DNA from: an uncultured Treponema sp.
GTDB taxonomy: Bacteria > Spirochaetota > Spirochaetia > Treponematales > Treponemataceae
Assembly: GCA_937915735.1 (NCBI GenBank)
Contig: CALGGS010000129.1
Location: 1 to 54,439, forward strand
Length of the DNA stretch: 54,439 nucleotides
Direction of reading: 5' to 3'
Part shown: positions 41,871 to 50,269 of the stretch, in pieces
Numbering within the stretch: the first letter of the stretch is position 1
Layout: each line of letters starts with the position of its first letter
Made by a program: the position numbers and the translations under genes
Notes under the pieces: generated by a model
The model's database searches: none
Told to the model about the DNA's origin: nothing
Seen by the model: only the letters and a program-made list of their open reading frames with translations

Positions 41871-42635
41871 TTACAGTCGCACTGGAATTCCCAGATTATC
41901 CAAGTCTTTTTTGATTCCGTCCACAGTATAGCCCATTGAATGAACCATGCTTGCGATAAGCGCCGCGTCTGCCTTTCCTTTTGTAAGGACATCTGCCAAA
42001 TGCTGACTCGTTCCACCGCCACCGCTTGCAATCACAGGAACCGAAACATTTTCAGCAATCATTTTTGTGACGGTAAGCTCATATCCCGCCCTGACTCCGT
42101 CAGCATCGATTGAGTTTAGGACAATTTCGCCAGCACCTAAAGAAACGGCTTTTTTTGCCCATTCAAGGGCGTCAAGGTCTGTTTTTACTCGCCCGCCGTT
42201 AATATAAACTCTGTAGCCACTTGGCATCTCACTGTCTTTTGCGGCATCCATCCCGAGAACGATGCACTGGTTTCCAAAAATACGGGCACCTTCCCGAATT
42301 AAATCTGGATTTTTGACTGCCTGAGAGTTAAGGCTGATTTTTTCGGCTCCGGCTAAGATTGTCGAGCGAATGTCCTCGATTGAACCGATTCCTCCGCCAA
42401 CGCAAAAGGGGATAAAAACCTGCTCGGCAACACGAGAAATCAAATCAAGAATCGGACCGCGTCCCCGTGCGCTGGCCATAATGTCATAAAAAACAAGCTC
42501 GTCAACGCCCTGCTCATAGTATTTTTTTGCCATTTCGACAGGGTCTCCAATGTCAATATTGTTCTGAAATTTAACACCTTTTGTAGTCCGCCCATCCTTG
42601 ACATCAAGACAGACAATTATTCGTTTTTTTAGCAT
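41871..42635 (-). CDS. hisF: Imidazole glycerol phosphate synthase, cyclase subunit
   Basis: A 254-residue TIM barrel. Asp11 in IIVCLDV and the second catalytic Asp in NSIDADGVR are present, with LVFYDIMAS, PFCVGGGIGS and VIASGGGG as phosphate-binding loops. HisF closes the imidazole ring with ammonia from HisH. GAGGA lies before the ATG at 42635; a GTG at 42659 is less likely. It follows hisH after 35 bp. Other his genes are not in the window. Confidence 0.96.
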   Translation of the reverse strand: MLKKRIIVCLDVKDGRTTKGVKFQNNIDIGDPVEMAKKYYEQGVDELVFYDIMASARGRGPILDLISRVAEQVFIPFCVGGGIGSIEDIRSTILAGAEKISLNSQAVKNPDLIREGARIFGNQCIVLGMDAAKDSEMPSGYRVYINGGRVKTDLDALEWAKKAVSLGAGEIVLNSIDADGVRAGYELTVTKMIAENVSVPVIASGGGGTSQHLADVLTKGKADAALIASMVHSMGYTVDGIKKDLDNLGIPVRL

Positions 42636-42670
42636 GGTTTTCCTCAAAAATTTAAGCACGAATTAGTGAT

Positions 42671-43339
42671 TTACTTTATATAATTTTCTAATATTTTTAA
42701 GCCTGCTTTTCCACTCTTTTCGGGGTGGAACTGGAAGGCTGTTATGCTTCCGCTTGAAACGCAGGCCGGAACAGGACAGCCGTAATTTGCATACGCTTTT
42801 ACGATTGTTTCATCGCTTGGCTGAATTAAGTACGAGTGAACGAAATAAAAGTCAGATTTTGTGTCAACTCCGTCAAAAAGTGGAGATGAGCCGTTTACAT
42901 ACTCAAGATTATTCCAGCCCATGTGCGGCACTTTTAGGGATTGCCGGGTCAAGCCCGACAATGACAGGGTATTGTCATTCCCGTGCTCTGACACGGGAAT
43001 CTCTCCCCATACATTTTCAAAATGACGGATATTGCCTTTTAAAAGACCAAGGCAGTCAACATCGCCTTCTTCTGAATGTTCAAAAATAATCTGGCTTCCA
43101 AGGCATATTCCAACCAAAGGCTTTCCTGCAGCCGCCCAGTCACGCAAAAACGAGTCAAAACCGGTTTTTTTGAGCTGCTCCATCGCATATTTTGCCTCGC
43201 CGACTCCAGGGAAGATGAGCCTGTCGCATTTTTCTAAATCTGCGGGATTTTTTGAAAGAACATACTGAGCTTTTAAAAAGCCCAATGCCCGCTCAACGCT
43301 TTTGATGTTTCCGGCGTTGTAATCTACAATTCCTATCAT
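42671..43339 (-). CDS. hisH: Imidazole glycerol phosphate synthase, glutaminase subunit, with repeat insertion
   Basis: A 222-residue class I glutamine amidotransferase. GIVDYNAGNIKSV starts the protein, Cys79 in GICLGSQ is the nucleophile, and FQFHPEKSG near the end holds the His-Glu pair. Between NIRHFENVW and KVPHMGWNN about 24 residues (112-135, GEIPVSEHGNDNTLSLSGLT and RQSL) replace what is normally a very short join. They are the translation of two opposed palindromic elements (42938-43002). The frame is open up to 43429, but the normal N-terminus and the divergent rsmG promoter favour 43339. Paired with hisF. Confidence 0.94.
   Translation of the reverse strand: MIGIVDYNAGNIKSVERALGFLKAQYVLSKNPADLEKCDRLIFPGVGEAKYAMEQLKKTGFDSFLRDWAAAGKPLVGICLGSQIIFEHSEEGDVDCLGLLKGNIRHFENVWGEIPVSEHGNDNTLSLSGLTRQSLKVPHMGWNNLEYVNGSSPLFDGVDTKSDFYFVHSYLIQPSDETIVKAYANYGCPVPACVSSGSITAFQFHPEKSGKAGLKILENYIK
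42938..42966 (-). repeat. Palindromic element inside hisH (first of two)
   Basis: GGATTGCCGGG and CCCGACAATGACA pair around TCAAG. Translated in hisH as LSLSGLTRQS, the same frame as the copy in pepF, although the insertion sites are unrelated. Confidence 0.92.
42973..43002 (+). repeat. Palindromic element inside hisH (second, opposed)
   Basis: TGTCATTCCCGTG and CACGGGAATCT pair around CTCTGA. It is inverted relative to the neighbouring copy and translated as EIPVSEHGND. The two together add 24 codons without breaking the frame. Confidence 0.92.
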
Positions 43340-43380
43340 ATCGAAGGAATTTACCACAAAATTATGAAAATTAAAAGAGA

Positions 43381-43409
43381 TTGAAGAAGTCTGCCCAAAC
43401 TGATAGGAT
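43381..43409 (+). promoter_or_regulatory. Promoter of rsmG, leaderless spacing
   Basis: TTGAAG (43381-43386), 17-bp spacer, TAGGAT (43404-43409), five bases, ATG at 43415. Confidence 0.5.
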
Positions 43410-43414
43410 GAGCT

Positions 43415-44140
43415 ATGAATTTTCTTCACGAGGGTCTTTTAGAATTAGGATTTGAAAAGGGTGATTTTTTTGGCGTAAAAACGCTTCCTCTCCCGGAACT
43501 TGAATCAAAAATGGAAGTCTATATTTCTGCGCTTCAGGAGTATAATGCGAAATTTGATTTAATAAATACAGATGACCACAATGAAATTGCAGTTCGGCAC
43601 ATTTTAGACAGCCTTTCCGCTCTCCCAAAAATTTGTGAAAAGCTTTCTGAGTTTAAAAATTCAGAATTTTCAGAGCTTTCCCTCTCAGATATTGGCAGTG
43701 GTGCGGGTTTACCAGGAATTCCTCTTGCGGCAGCACTTCCTGACCTTCATTTTACTTTGATTGAACGAATGACAAAAAGATGTGCTTTTTTGTCGCATTG
43801 TGCAGAAGTCTTAAAGCTTAAAAATGTTGATGTCGAAGAAAATCAGGCCGAGAGACTTTCTCAAAAACGCTTTGATTTGTGTGTTTTCCGTGCTTTTCGT
43901 CCGCTCGAAAAAAAAATGATGAAGGTTTTACTCAGAATTCTAAAGGAAGGCGGATGCCTGTGCGCTTACAAGGCAAAAAAAGTGAATATCATCGAAGAAA
44001 TGGAAGCTCTTGCTCAAAAGCCAAAATACGAAATTTTTCCGCTTAAAGTGCCGTTTTTGACAGAAAATGCAGAAATCCTTGCCGGGGCAAAATCAGAAGA
44101 AAGAGAAAGAAATCTTGTAATGATTTCGGCCAATGCCTAA
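43415..44140 (+). CDS. rsmG: 16S rRNA m7G527 methyltransferase
   Basis: A 241-residue methyltransferase. YNAKFDLINTDDHNEIAVRH with ILDSL is the RsmG N-terminal mark, LSDIGSGAGLPGIPLA the S-adenosylmethionine site, TLIERMTKRCAFL follows it, and CVFRAFRPLEK is the next conserved segment. It modifies G527 of 16S rRNA, where loss gives streptomycin tolerance in other bacteria. Unlike the common mnmG-rsmG or parAB context, it stands between hisH and a diguanylate cyclase. Its stop overlaps that of the convergent cyclase gene by four bases (CTAA). Confidence 0.95.
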   Translation: MNFLHEGLLELGFEKGDFFGVKTLPLPELESKMEVYISALQEYNAKFDLINTDDHNEIAVRHILDSLSALPKICEKLSEFKNSEFSELSLSDIGSGAGLPGIPLAAALPDLHFTLIERMTKRCAFLSHCAEVLKLKNVDVEENQAERLSQKRFDLCVFRAFRPLEKKMMKVLLRILKEGGCLCAYKAKKVNIIEEMEALAQKPKYEIFPLKVPFLTENAEILAGAKSEERERNLVMISANA

Positions 44141-45294
44141 TTGTCGAGCTTAACTTCAGAAATCAGCTTTGGGTCTGCGAAAGTGACTTGGTTTCGGCCA
44201 TTTCGTTTTGAAACATAAAGAGCCTGATCAGCCTGATCCACAAGAAGCTTTGGAGATGTAATAGGATTTTTTTCCTTGTCGAAGGTAGCCACGCCAAGGG
44301 AAATAGTAACCTTTACATGCTGGTCTTCGTAGCAGAAGTCAAATTGCTCGACCTTACTTCGGATTCGCTCTGCGACAATCATCGCATCTTCGGTGCGCGT
44401 ATCGTTTAAAAGAACTGTGAATTCCTCGCCACCATAGCGTGAAGCCATATCCTTGTCTCGTATGCTTGACTTAATGATTTTAGCGACAGTAATTAAGACA
44501 TAATCTCCGCAAGCATGTCCGTAAGTGTCATTGAATCTCTTGAAAAAGTCGATGTCGAACATAAGGATTGAGAGATTCGTAGAATTTGCAAGGGCATTGT
44601 CGAGTTTGTCGGTGAGCACATTGTAGAAGAAGTATTTAAGCTTCAAGTGCGTCATCATATCGGTTGAGGCGCGTTCAATGAGAGCCGCATTGTTGATAGC
44701 GATGGCCGCAAGCGAAGCTATCAGCGAAATTTGCTGTTTTTCGTAGTCAGTGTAGCCAGAGTCTTCAGAAAGAGTAATTCGCTCTCCCAAAAGCAAAACG
44801 CCGTTCAGGTGATTGTGCTGAACAAGAGGAACGATAAGCGACGGTTTTAATGTCGTAATCATATTGATGTCAGTTCCTTCCGGAAGATTGTCAATCAGTT
44901 CGTCTACGGTATGAGGCTTATTGCTTGATTCCAGAAAGGAAATGACAGGATTAGTCATCGGAATGATATATGAGATATTTGGATTCGGGTCAATTCCGTT
45001 ATAGTTTGAGTCGAGATGAAAAGAATCAGCGTCAAGGGCGTTAAGAACAAAAATTCCCGCCCCAAGAACATGAAACTGTCCCATTAAGGTGTACATTATT
45101 GACTCAACAAGATTTGAGAATTCGAGGGTAGAACAAAGAGAACGAGAGACCTCAAGGAGCTGATTTAAATCATAAATCTTTTTTTCGTAGTCGTCGATTA
45201 TTTTCTGAACATTGCGATTTTCTGGAGCAACTTCTACCATTTTGCTAGGAGTTACTTCATCGAACTCTGTAAAATCGTTTAATTCGCTACTCAT
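44137..45294 (-). CDS. GAF-GGDEF diguanylate cyclase
   Basis: A 385-residue cytoplasmic signalling protein. A short coiled coil (about 25-55), a GAF-like sensor (about 55-215, with LIVPLVQHNHLNGVLLLGER) and a GGDEF domain (about 220-375) with MFDIDFFKRFNDTYGHACGD and the active RYGGEEF site near 287-293. It should make c-di-GMP when the GAF ligand is bound. No RxxD inhibition site was picked out. The ATG overlaps the end of the DUF5312 gene by eight bases, so the two proteins are made together and may act together. Confidence 0.93.
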   Translation of the reverse strand: MSSELNDFTEFDEVTPSKMVEVAPENRNVQKIIDDYEKKIYDLNQLLEVSRSLCSTLEFSNLVESIMYTLMGQFHVLGAGIFVLNALDADSFHLDSNYNGIDPNPNISYIIPMTNPVISFLESSNKPHTVDELIDNLPEGTDINMITTLKPSLIVPLVQHNHLNGVLLLGERITLSEDSGYTDYEKQQISLIASLAAIAINNAALIERASTDMMTHLKLKYFFYNVLTDKLDNALANSTNLSILMFDIDFFKRFNDTYGHACGDYVLITVAKIIKSSIRDKDMASRYGGEEFTVLLNDTRTEDAMIVAERIRSKVEQFDFCYEDQHVKVTISLGVATFDKEKNPITSPKLLVDQADQALYVSKRNGRNQVTFADPKLISEVKLDN

Positions 45295-46876
45295 GATCTT
45301 TTTCTATCTCACCAATAATCGCATAATTTTTCATAACCTTAAGGAAAAGCTTCCAATTTTCGTACTGCTGCTCCATCATACCTGCTCCATCGTGATTTCG
45401 CGCAGAAGACAGAAGAACCTTAATGTTAGAAACCATATCAGACTTTGATTTTTTTGCATCAAGAATAAGTTCACCAACCTGAATATAAAGCGAGTACAAA
45501 ATCTTTGATGATTCCTGAATTAGCTTATGAGCCTGATTATTTATATTATCGACCATTGAGCCGACTTTTTTAAGAAAATCTGCATTTGTACGACTGTCGT
45601 TTACTAAGCCGCGAAGCTCCGCCTCGTCATTTTTGCCGCCTTTTTTGAATGAATTTTCAAAATCTGCAATCATATTTGGAATTTCGTTGAGCGCATAAAT
45701 CGTCGAAGAAAAATCTGCCTTGTAATTTGAGTTGTTAAAGAAGCCTTCGATGACGATGTTGTTAAGCACTTGCTTTACGCTTTCTGTCAAAAATACTGTC
45801 ATAAAGGTTTTAATGACCTGAATTGGCGTAATCCACACGAAAGAATATGGCGTTTCGTTTCTTAAGAATTCATTTGTGGCAGAATTGTAAACATTTGCCT
45901 CTTCCAGTGCATGCTCGCCGAACAGCTCTTTGATTTCGAATGAAACAGTGTAATCCTTTACTTCGCCCTTGATTCGCTCCGTATCGCTGGCAAATCTTTT
46001 TTGCATATATTCGATGAAGCTTTTTAAAGAGTTTGAGCGGTAGGTTGCGAACTGGAAGGAAATATTGGCGTCCTTTTTTCCGAAGCAGATAAGCTTTTTG
46101 AAAACATCGCCTGTAAGATATTTTGTGAAGACAGAATTAATTTTTTTGAGATTTTCAGATATTTTTTCTTGCTCGCTTTCGGAAATGCTTTTTCCGTGCA
46201 GAAGCTGCTTGAGCGCACAAATAGCCCGAACTTCAGCAACATCAATTTTTAGTCCGCCAGTAAGGTAGTATAAATCCTGCAAAGGCTCTGCGATTGTTGA
46301 AGGAGAAACAGGAACGACGACTCCCAGCGAGGTTGAAGAGCTTCCGTCAAAATCCTGGTCAAAAAGCCGGACGATATTTAAGTAGTTGAATTTACAGATG
46401 TCAGAAAGCTGTTTTAGGGCACAAAGCGTGTCGTCGATTTTTATGAAGCCAGGTGAAGAAAGCTGTTTTAAAAGATTTTCAAGACCGCGTTTTTGCATTT
46501 CAATCTGCTTGTTCATCTGGAGATTGGATTCCATAATTGACTGCTTGCGGCTTTCAAAGCTCAGGCTTTCAAATTTTTTTTGAGATTCTTCGTCGAAGCC
46601 TGTGATTATCAGTTCTGATTCAAAAATTCCGTTTCGTTTTAAGTCTTCTGATGCAATGGTTTGAGAAAGAATTTCGTTGATAGGCCTGGTATTTTCGTAG
46701 AGAACTCTAAAAAGCTCAGCGAAATTCGGTTGTAAAAAACCGTTTTTAAAAATTTGTGAAGGAAGGGCTTTGAGTTCATTTTCGATTTTTCGCATTTCGT
46801 TGCGTTTTTTGACTTCTGGGGAAGAAGCCATAAATATTGACTCAAAAAACTCCTTTAAAGCTTGCAAAAAACCCAT
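45287..46876 (-). CDS. Spirochaetal DUF5312 family protein
   Basis: A 529-residue protein starting with MGFLQALKEFFESIF, no signal peptide, largely helical. The text (LPSQIFKNGFLQPNFAELF, LKQLSDICKFNYLNIVRLFD, YLTGGLKIDVAEV) matches the DUF5312 family, which as far as I know is confined to spirochaetes. Its function is not known. I start it at 46876; the open frame reaches 46903 over the promoter. The downstream diguanylate cyclase overlaps it by eight bases, so a role in c-di-GMP signalling or cell-shape control is possible but inferred only from coupling. Confidence 0.85.
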   Translation of the reverse strand: MGFLQALKEFFESIFMASSPEVKKRNEMRKIENELKALPSQIFKNGFLQPNFAELFRVLYENTRPINEILSQTIASEDLKRNGIFESELIITGFDEESQKKFESLSFESRKQSIMESNLQMNKQIEMQKRGLENLLKQLSSPGFIKIDDTLCALKQLSDICKFNYLNIVRLFDQDFDGSSSTSLGVVVPVSPSTIAEPLQDLYYLTGGLKIDVAEVRAICALKQLLHGKSISESEQEKISENLKKINSVFTKYLTGDVFKKLICFGKKDANISFQFATYRSNSLKSFIEYMQKRFASDTERIKGEVKDYTVSFEIKELFGEHALEEANVYNSATNEFLRNETPYSFVWITPIQVIKTFMTVFLTESVKQVLNNIVIEGFFNNSNYKADFSSTIYALNEIPNMIADFENSFKKGGKNDEAELRGLVNDSRTNADFLKKVGSMVDNINNQAHKLIQESSKILYSLYIQVGELILDAKKSKSDMVSNIKVLLSSARNHDGAGMMEQQYENWKLFLKVMKNYAIIGEIEKDHE

Positions 46877-46883
46877 AACAAAT

Positions 46884-46912
46884 ATTATAGGAGTAAAAAG
46901 CATTTTTTACAA
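46884..46912 (-). promoter_or_regulatory. Promoter of the DUF5312-cyclase operon, leaderless spacing
   Basis: Minus strand: TTGTAA (46912-46907), 17-bp spacer, TATAAT (46889-46884), seven bases, ATG at 46876. A strong promoter by consensus and no ribosome site. Confidence 0.65.
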
Positions 46913-46920
46913 GGAAATTT

Positions 46921-47634
46921 CTACTTTGACAAATATGAATATTCATTCTGCTTCTTCTTGGAATATCTGAAACCAAGCTCAAACTGAAAGTTATAGACCA
47001 GATTATAAGGCTGGATATGCTTATTTGAGCCGAGATTTCCGTAATCAAGCGAGGCAAGTCCGTTCATTAAGATTGTCCATCTTCGGGCAAGAGGAAGTTC
47101 TACTCCGAGCAAGGCGCCTCCGCCAAACTCAAAATGATGATATTCGTCAGAAAGCTGGTACAAAAAGTGCGGGCCTAGGGCAAAATTGATGTAAACATAT
47201 TTCCACATATCCGCCTGAAAAACCGGCCCCCAGAACAAATCGAATGCGTACAAAATTGTTTGCTTTGCCTCTTGCTTCATTCCGTTGAAAGTGTAATAAA
47301 TCGGATAGTAAACGGCGAGTCGCAAAATACTGTCTACAGGCTGAATATTCACCGTCTGCATTTCAAAGCTGAGTCCAATCAGATGATTTTGCCAGACGAA
47401 ATTGCTTCGTGAATAGTCGTCCTGATAAATAATTCTTGTTATCATTGAATAGCTGGCAGCATAATTGAAAATCAGAAAGGGTTTGTCCGTAATTTCTGGG
47501 AATTTTAGGGCGGGTTCGTCAACAGAATCTCCGATTGCATCCTGTCCGAACACAAGGCTAGAAACGAGAAGAAAAATCAGTGCGAGAATAGATTGCCTGA
47601 TTAAGAGTGACAATGACAAGTTAATTTTTCTCAT
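46921..47634 (-). CDS. Outer-membrane beta-barrel protein, last gene of the surface operon
   Basis: A 237-residue exported protein from the ATG at 47634. The signal peptide (about 1-30, VFGQ cleavage) contains NLSLSLLIRQS, whose DNA is a 29-bp match to the palindromic elements. The mature part is made of alternating strands with Gly/Tyr turns (YVYINFALGPHFLYQL, HHFEFGGGALLGVELPL, YNLVYNFQFELGFRYSKK), a likely eight- to ten-strand barrel. It starts 8 bp after the small lipoprotein gene and ends the four-gene run 54171-46921. Confidence 0.78.
   Translation of the reverse strand: MRKINLSLSLLIRQSILALIFLLVSSLVFGQDAIGDSVDEPALKFPEITDKPFLIFNYAASYSMITRIIYQDDYSRSNFVWQNHLIGLSFEMQTVNIQPVDSILRLAVYYPIYYTFNGMKQEAKQTILYAFDLFWGPVFQADMWKYVYINFALGPHFLYQLSDEYHHFEFGGGALLGVELPLARRWTILMNGLASLDYGNLGSNKHIQPYNLVYNFQFELGFRYSKKKQNEYSYLSK
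47590..47618 (-). repeat. Decayed palindromic element in a signal peptide
   Basis: Exactly 29 bp, begins AGATTGCCTGA and ends GACAATGACA on the plus strand; about 22 of 29 positions agree with the pepF copy. It encodes LSLSLLIRQS inside the signal peptide of the barrel gene, in the same frame as the pepF and hisH copies. The arms no longer pair well. Confidence 0.65.
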
Positions 47635-47641
47635 AAACTGC

Positions 47642-48001
47642 CTACTTTGAAACATGGTATAAAACCAGTGATTGAATTTCACCCTCGTCATCTACCCAAT
47701 CGAGATAGAGCATAGAGCCACGAATATCCCACTCTGTGTTAATGCTTGAACCAGATTCTTTCGTAAAAATCAGGACATTCTCCATAACAGTCCAGCTGCC
47801 CTGATAGAGAGTTTTTTCGCCAGCCGAGTTTACGATTGTCGCCGTGTAGGAGCCGTCGTCAATAAAAGTGATTTTGCTTCCTGTGTTATCCGCCCAAGTT
47901 CCATAAATCGGAGATGGCGTGTAGCAGGAAACAAAAATCATTAAAAGCGAAAGAAAAAGTAAAGATTGCCAGGTCACCAGTGACAAATTAAATTTTTTCA
48001 T
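47642..48001 (-). CDS. Small lipoprotein, lipocalin-like
   Basis: A 119-residue lipoprotein with Cys26 (MIFVSC). The mature 93 residues have the short pattern IYGTWADNTGSKITFIDDGS, YTATI, LYQGSWTVMENVLIFTKES, typical of small lipocalin-like beta barrels that many treponemes export. The signal peptide reads NLSLVTWQS from a shortened palindromic element. The ribosome site GAGGAA is formed by the last two codons (Glu-Glu) of the preceding gene. It is third in the surface operon. Confidence 0.8.
   Translation of the reverse strand: MKKFNLSLVTWQSLLFLSLLMIFVSCYTPSPIYGTWADNTGSKITFIDDGSYTATIVNSAGEKTLYQGSWTVMENVLIFTKESGSSINTEWDIRGSMLYLDWVDDEGEIQSLVLYHVSK
47963..47985 (-). repeat. Shortened palindromic element in a signal peptide
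   Basis: Plus strand AGATTGCCAGGTCACCAG then TGACA. Compared with the element at 29168-29196 it lacks six bases (two codons) and agrees at nearly all others. It encodes LSLVTWQS, in the same frame as the other genic copies. Confidence 0.6.
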
Positions 48002-48004
48002 AAT

Positions 48005-50269
48005 CTATTCCTCGCCGACTATCCAGCTTATATTTTCTGAAGAGTCGAAACAGTCTTGTTTTATTACATAGTAACCGCCGCCAGCGGCACCACCTTTTAT
48101 TTCAATGCCATCATAGCCGACAGAGCCAGGATACATTCCGGTGCAGTAGACAGTTCCGTCCATTGAGCCGCTTGCGTCCATGCTTGCGGATGTGTTTGTG
48201 TTTCCGGTGCATACAAAATAGTAACCGAGAGAAGAATCGTCGTTGATGTAATAATCTGTGTAGCCATCGTAATACATAATAATTCTGGCTCCAAGACCTG
48301 ACATAGAAGCCTTGTATGATGCGCTTCCGTTCAGCGTTCCGCTTATTGATTCGCTTCCGAGAGCATTCGTGCCCGATTTATGCATATATGTGAATTTTTT
48401 GTGAGAATTTTTTATCGTCTTGTTGTACTGTCGCATATATTCATCATTTGTGATTGCTCCGTAACCGTAGTCGACACTTGAATAATTTGAGCCTTGTTTG
48501 AGTTCGTTCAGTGAAAGCACGCGGTAGTAGTAATATATGCCGGGCTTTGCTGAGTCATAATTGTCATAATATTCCGTTGAGTTTGCAGGAATCGGGTCGT
48601 CCGTCACCTTCCTAAAGCCAGAAGAGGCTTTTGTTGAGCGGTAAAGATAGTAACCTCCGTCCGCGCCACCATCCGGGGCTGTCCAGGTGATTTTCACAGG
48701 GTAAACATTGTTGTCGTTTGCAGACCAGTCTGAAGCCGAGCCAGAAAGATTTTCAGTTTTCGTGACAGAAAGATTTGTGGCCGATTTTGGAGCAGGGGCT
48801 GCAACTGAGCCAAGACTGCTCTCTGTTTCGCTGTTTACCGTTGAAATTTTGTAGAATTTTGCGTAATCCGCCGTGACTGAATAATATCCGTCGCTTGAAA
48901 CAAGAGAACCGTCATCAAAAGATGTACCTGTGTCCGTAAAACTTCCTGTCTGTGTGTCACAGCTGTAAATTTTGTAAGAATATGAATTGTAAGACGGAGA
49001 AAGCCCTGAATCCTTCGGACATTCACTGGAACCTAGGGCTGCCGGGAATGTCAAAACGCATTTTGAATCATCTGATGAGTCATAAACAACAGAAAGCGAG
49101 TATGGCGGGCTTAAAATGTAGCCTTCGCAAGGATTTGAGTCCGTGCTTGAAGATTCTGAAACAGGACCTTTGAGCTTTGTCGTGCCGTCGTCATCATAAA
49201 CATAAGCCAAAACCTGATAATAATAATAGACATTTTGGGTAAGATTTTTAGAATCAGTGTAAGAGTTTGTTTCGAGTCCGTCTTTTAAAAGAGTTGACGA
49301 AGAATCAGCGCTGCTCGTCCTGTAAACGGCGTATTTTACATCGCTTCCGGAAACAGAGTCCCATGAAATTGAGATTGAGTCCGTAGTTTCTCCCCGCCCT
49401 TTTGTAACCGAGACATTCTTAACTTTGCCGGGCGCTCCGTCAACAAGTGAATATCCCAATGCAACGGGACTTACCGGCGTCGTGTAGCCTTGAGAATTTA
49501 GCGCATAAACCGAGTAATAAAATTCAGTTCCCTGAGCAGCTGAGTCAATCTCATTCTTGTACCAATTCTGGTTTGCCGTTACTGTCGCGATTAAAGAGGA
49601 GCCTGAGCCATCTGAATATTGTGAGCGATAAATTTTGTAAGATGAAGCTCCCGCCGTTTTTTCCCAGCTGACTTTGATGTAAGACGAGTCTTCGCCCTGT
49701 GTCGCAGAAATTGTCGTTACAGGAGCAAAAAGAGCTCCTGCCGCCGAAGTCGTGTATTCGCTGGAATCATAATCCTTACGAGGATTTTCAGCAGAAACAC
49801 GATAAAAATATCTGTAATTATATTCTTTGTTTTTGTAGGTCGGATTTGAAAGAATTGTGTCCGTGTAGCTAGTTCCGTAAACAAATTTGTTAAGAACTTC
49901 AAATTCAGCTTCATCGGGCATCTGAAAATTTCCGCTTGAATCTGCCTCCGTGGCAATCGCCCGCTCAATTCTGTAATAAGTGGCAGTTGAAACTGAACTC
50001 CAGGAAACAAAAATACTGTCAGTTGAAAGATAAGTCGAGACATTTATTTCTTCTGGAGCGTCAAGTTGCGTAATTTCAGTTTTCTCATTAATCAAATCGG
50101 AAAGCTTAGTTCCGGGAAGCCCGTCAGTTTTTGCGACTTTATCCTGAAAAAACTGAGTGCAGCTAAGCAAAGTAAAAAGTGAAAACTGAAATATAAAAGT
50201 TAAGAGAATGTGCGTCGTGTTGAAATGCCTTTCATTTTGAGCGTAGCCGGGAAATCTATTCACTATCAT
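48005..50269 (-). CDS. Large fibronectin-type III repeat lipoprotein
   Basis: A 754-residue lipoprotein from the ATG at 50269 (GGGAGG in front), with lipobox Cys37 (LFTLLSC). At least five Fn3-like repeats follow (SIFVSWSSVSTATYYRIERA, YIKVSWEKTAGASSYKIYRS, SISISWDSVSGSDVKYAVYR, PVKITWTAPDGGADGGYYLY). The C-terminal 150 residues are Gly/Ser/Tyr-rich and end WIVGEE. The unusually long charged start, NRFPGYAQNERHF, is the translation of a dispersed element (50230-50257). The ATG overlaps the upstream stop by one base (TAATG). It is probably a surface or periplasmic binding protein; the ligand is unknown. Confidence 0.85.
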   Translation of the reverse strand: MIVNRFPGYAQNERHFNTTHILLTFIFQFSLFTLLSCTQFFQDKVAKTDGLPGTKLSDLINEKTEITQLDAPEEINVSTYLSTDSIFVSWSSVSTATYYRIERAIATEADSSGNFQMPDEAEFEVLNKFVYGTSYTDTILSNPTYKNKEYNYRYFYRVSAENPRKDYDSSEYTTSAAGALFAPVTTISATQGEDSSYIKVSWEKTAGASSYKIYRSQYSDGSGSSLIATVTANQNWYKNEIDSAAQGTEFYYSVYALNSQGYTTPVSPVALGYSLVDGAPGKVKNVSVTKGRGETTDSISISWDSVSGSDVKYAVYRTSSADSSSTLLKDGLETNSYTDSKNLTQNVYYYYQVLAYVYDDDGTTKLKGPVSESSSTDSNPCEGYILSPPYSLSVVYDSSDDSKCVLTFPAALGSSECPKDSGLSPSYNSYSYKIYSCDTQTGSFTDTGTSFDDGSLVSSDGYYSVTADYAKFYKISTVNSETESSLGSVAAPAPKSATNLSVTKTENLSGSASDWSANDNNVYPVKITWTAPDGGADGGYYLYRSTKASSGFRKVTDDPIPANSTEYYDNYDSAKPGIYYYYRVLSLNELKQGSNYSSVDYGYGAITNDEYMRQYNKTIKNSHKKFTYMHKSGTNALGSESISGTLNGSASYKASMSGLGARIIMYYDGYTDYYINDDSSLGYYFVCTGNTNTSASMDASGSMDGTVYCTGMYPGSVGYDGIEIKGGAAGGGYYVIKQDCFDSSENISWIVGEE
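50230..50257 (+). repeat. GAGCGTAGCCG-type element in a lipoprotein signal peptide
   Basis: TTTCATTTTGAGCGTAGCCG followed by GGAAATCT; it shares ends and centre with the copies at 34362 and 54243. Read on the minus strand it encodes RFPGYAQNER at the start of the 48005-50269 protein. Confidence 0.75.

Noticed and set aside
43340..43429. Thirty-residue N-terminal extension of HisH
   Set aside because: The family begins at the GIVDYNAGN segment, and the extension would run over the rsmG promoter and start.
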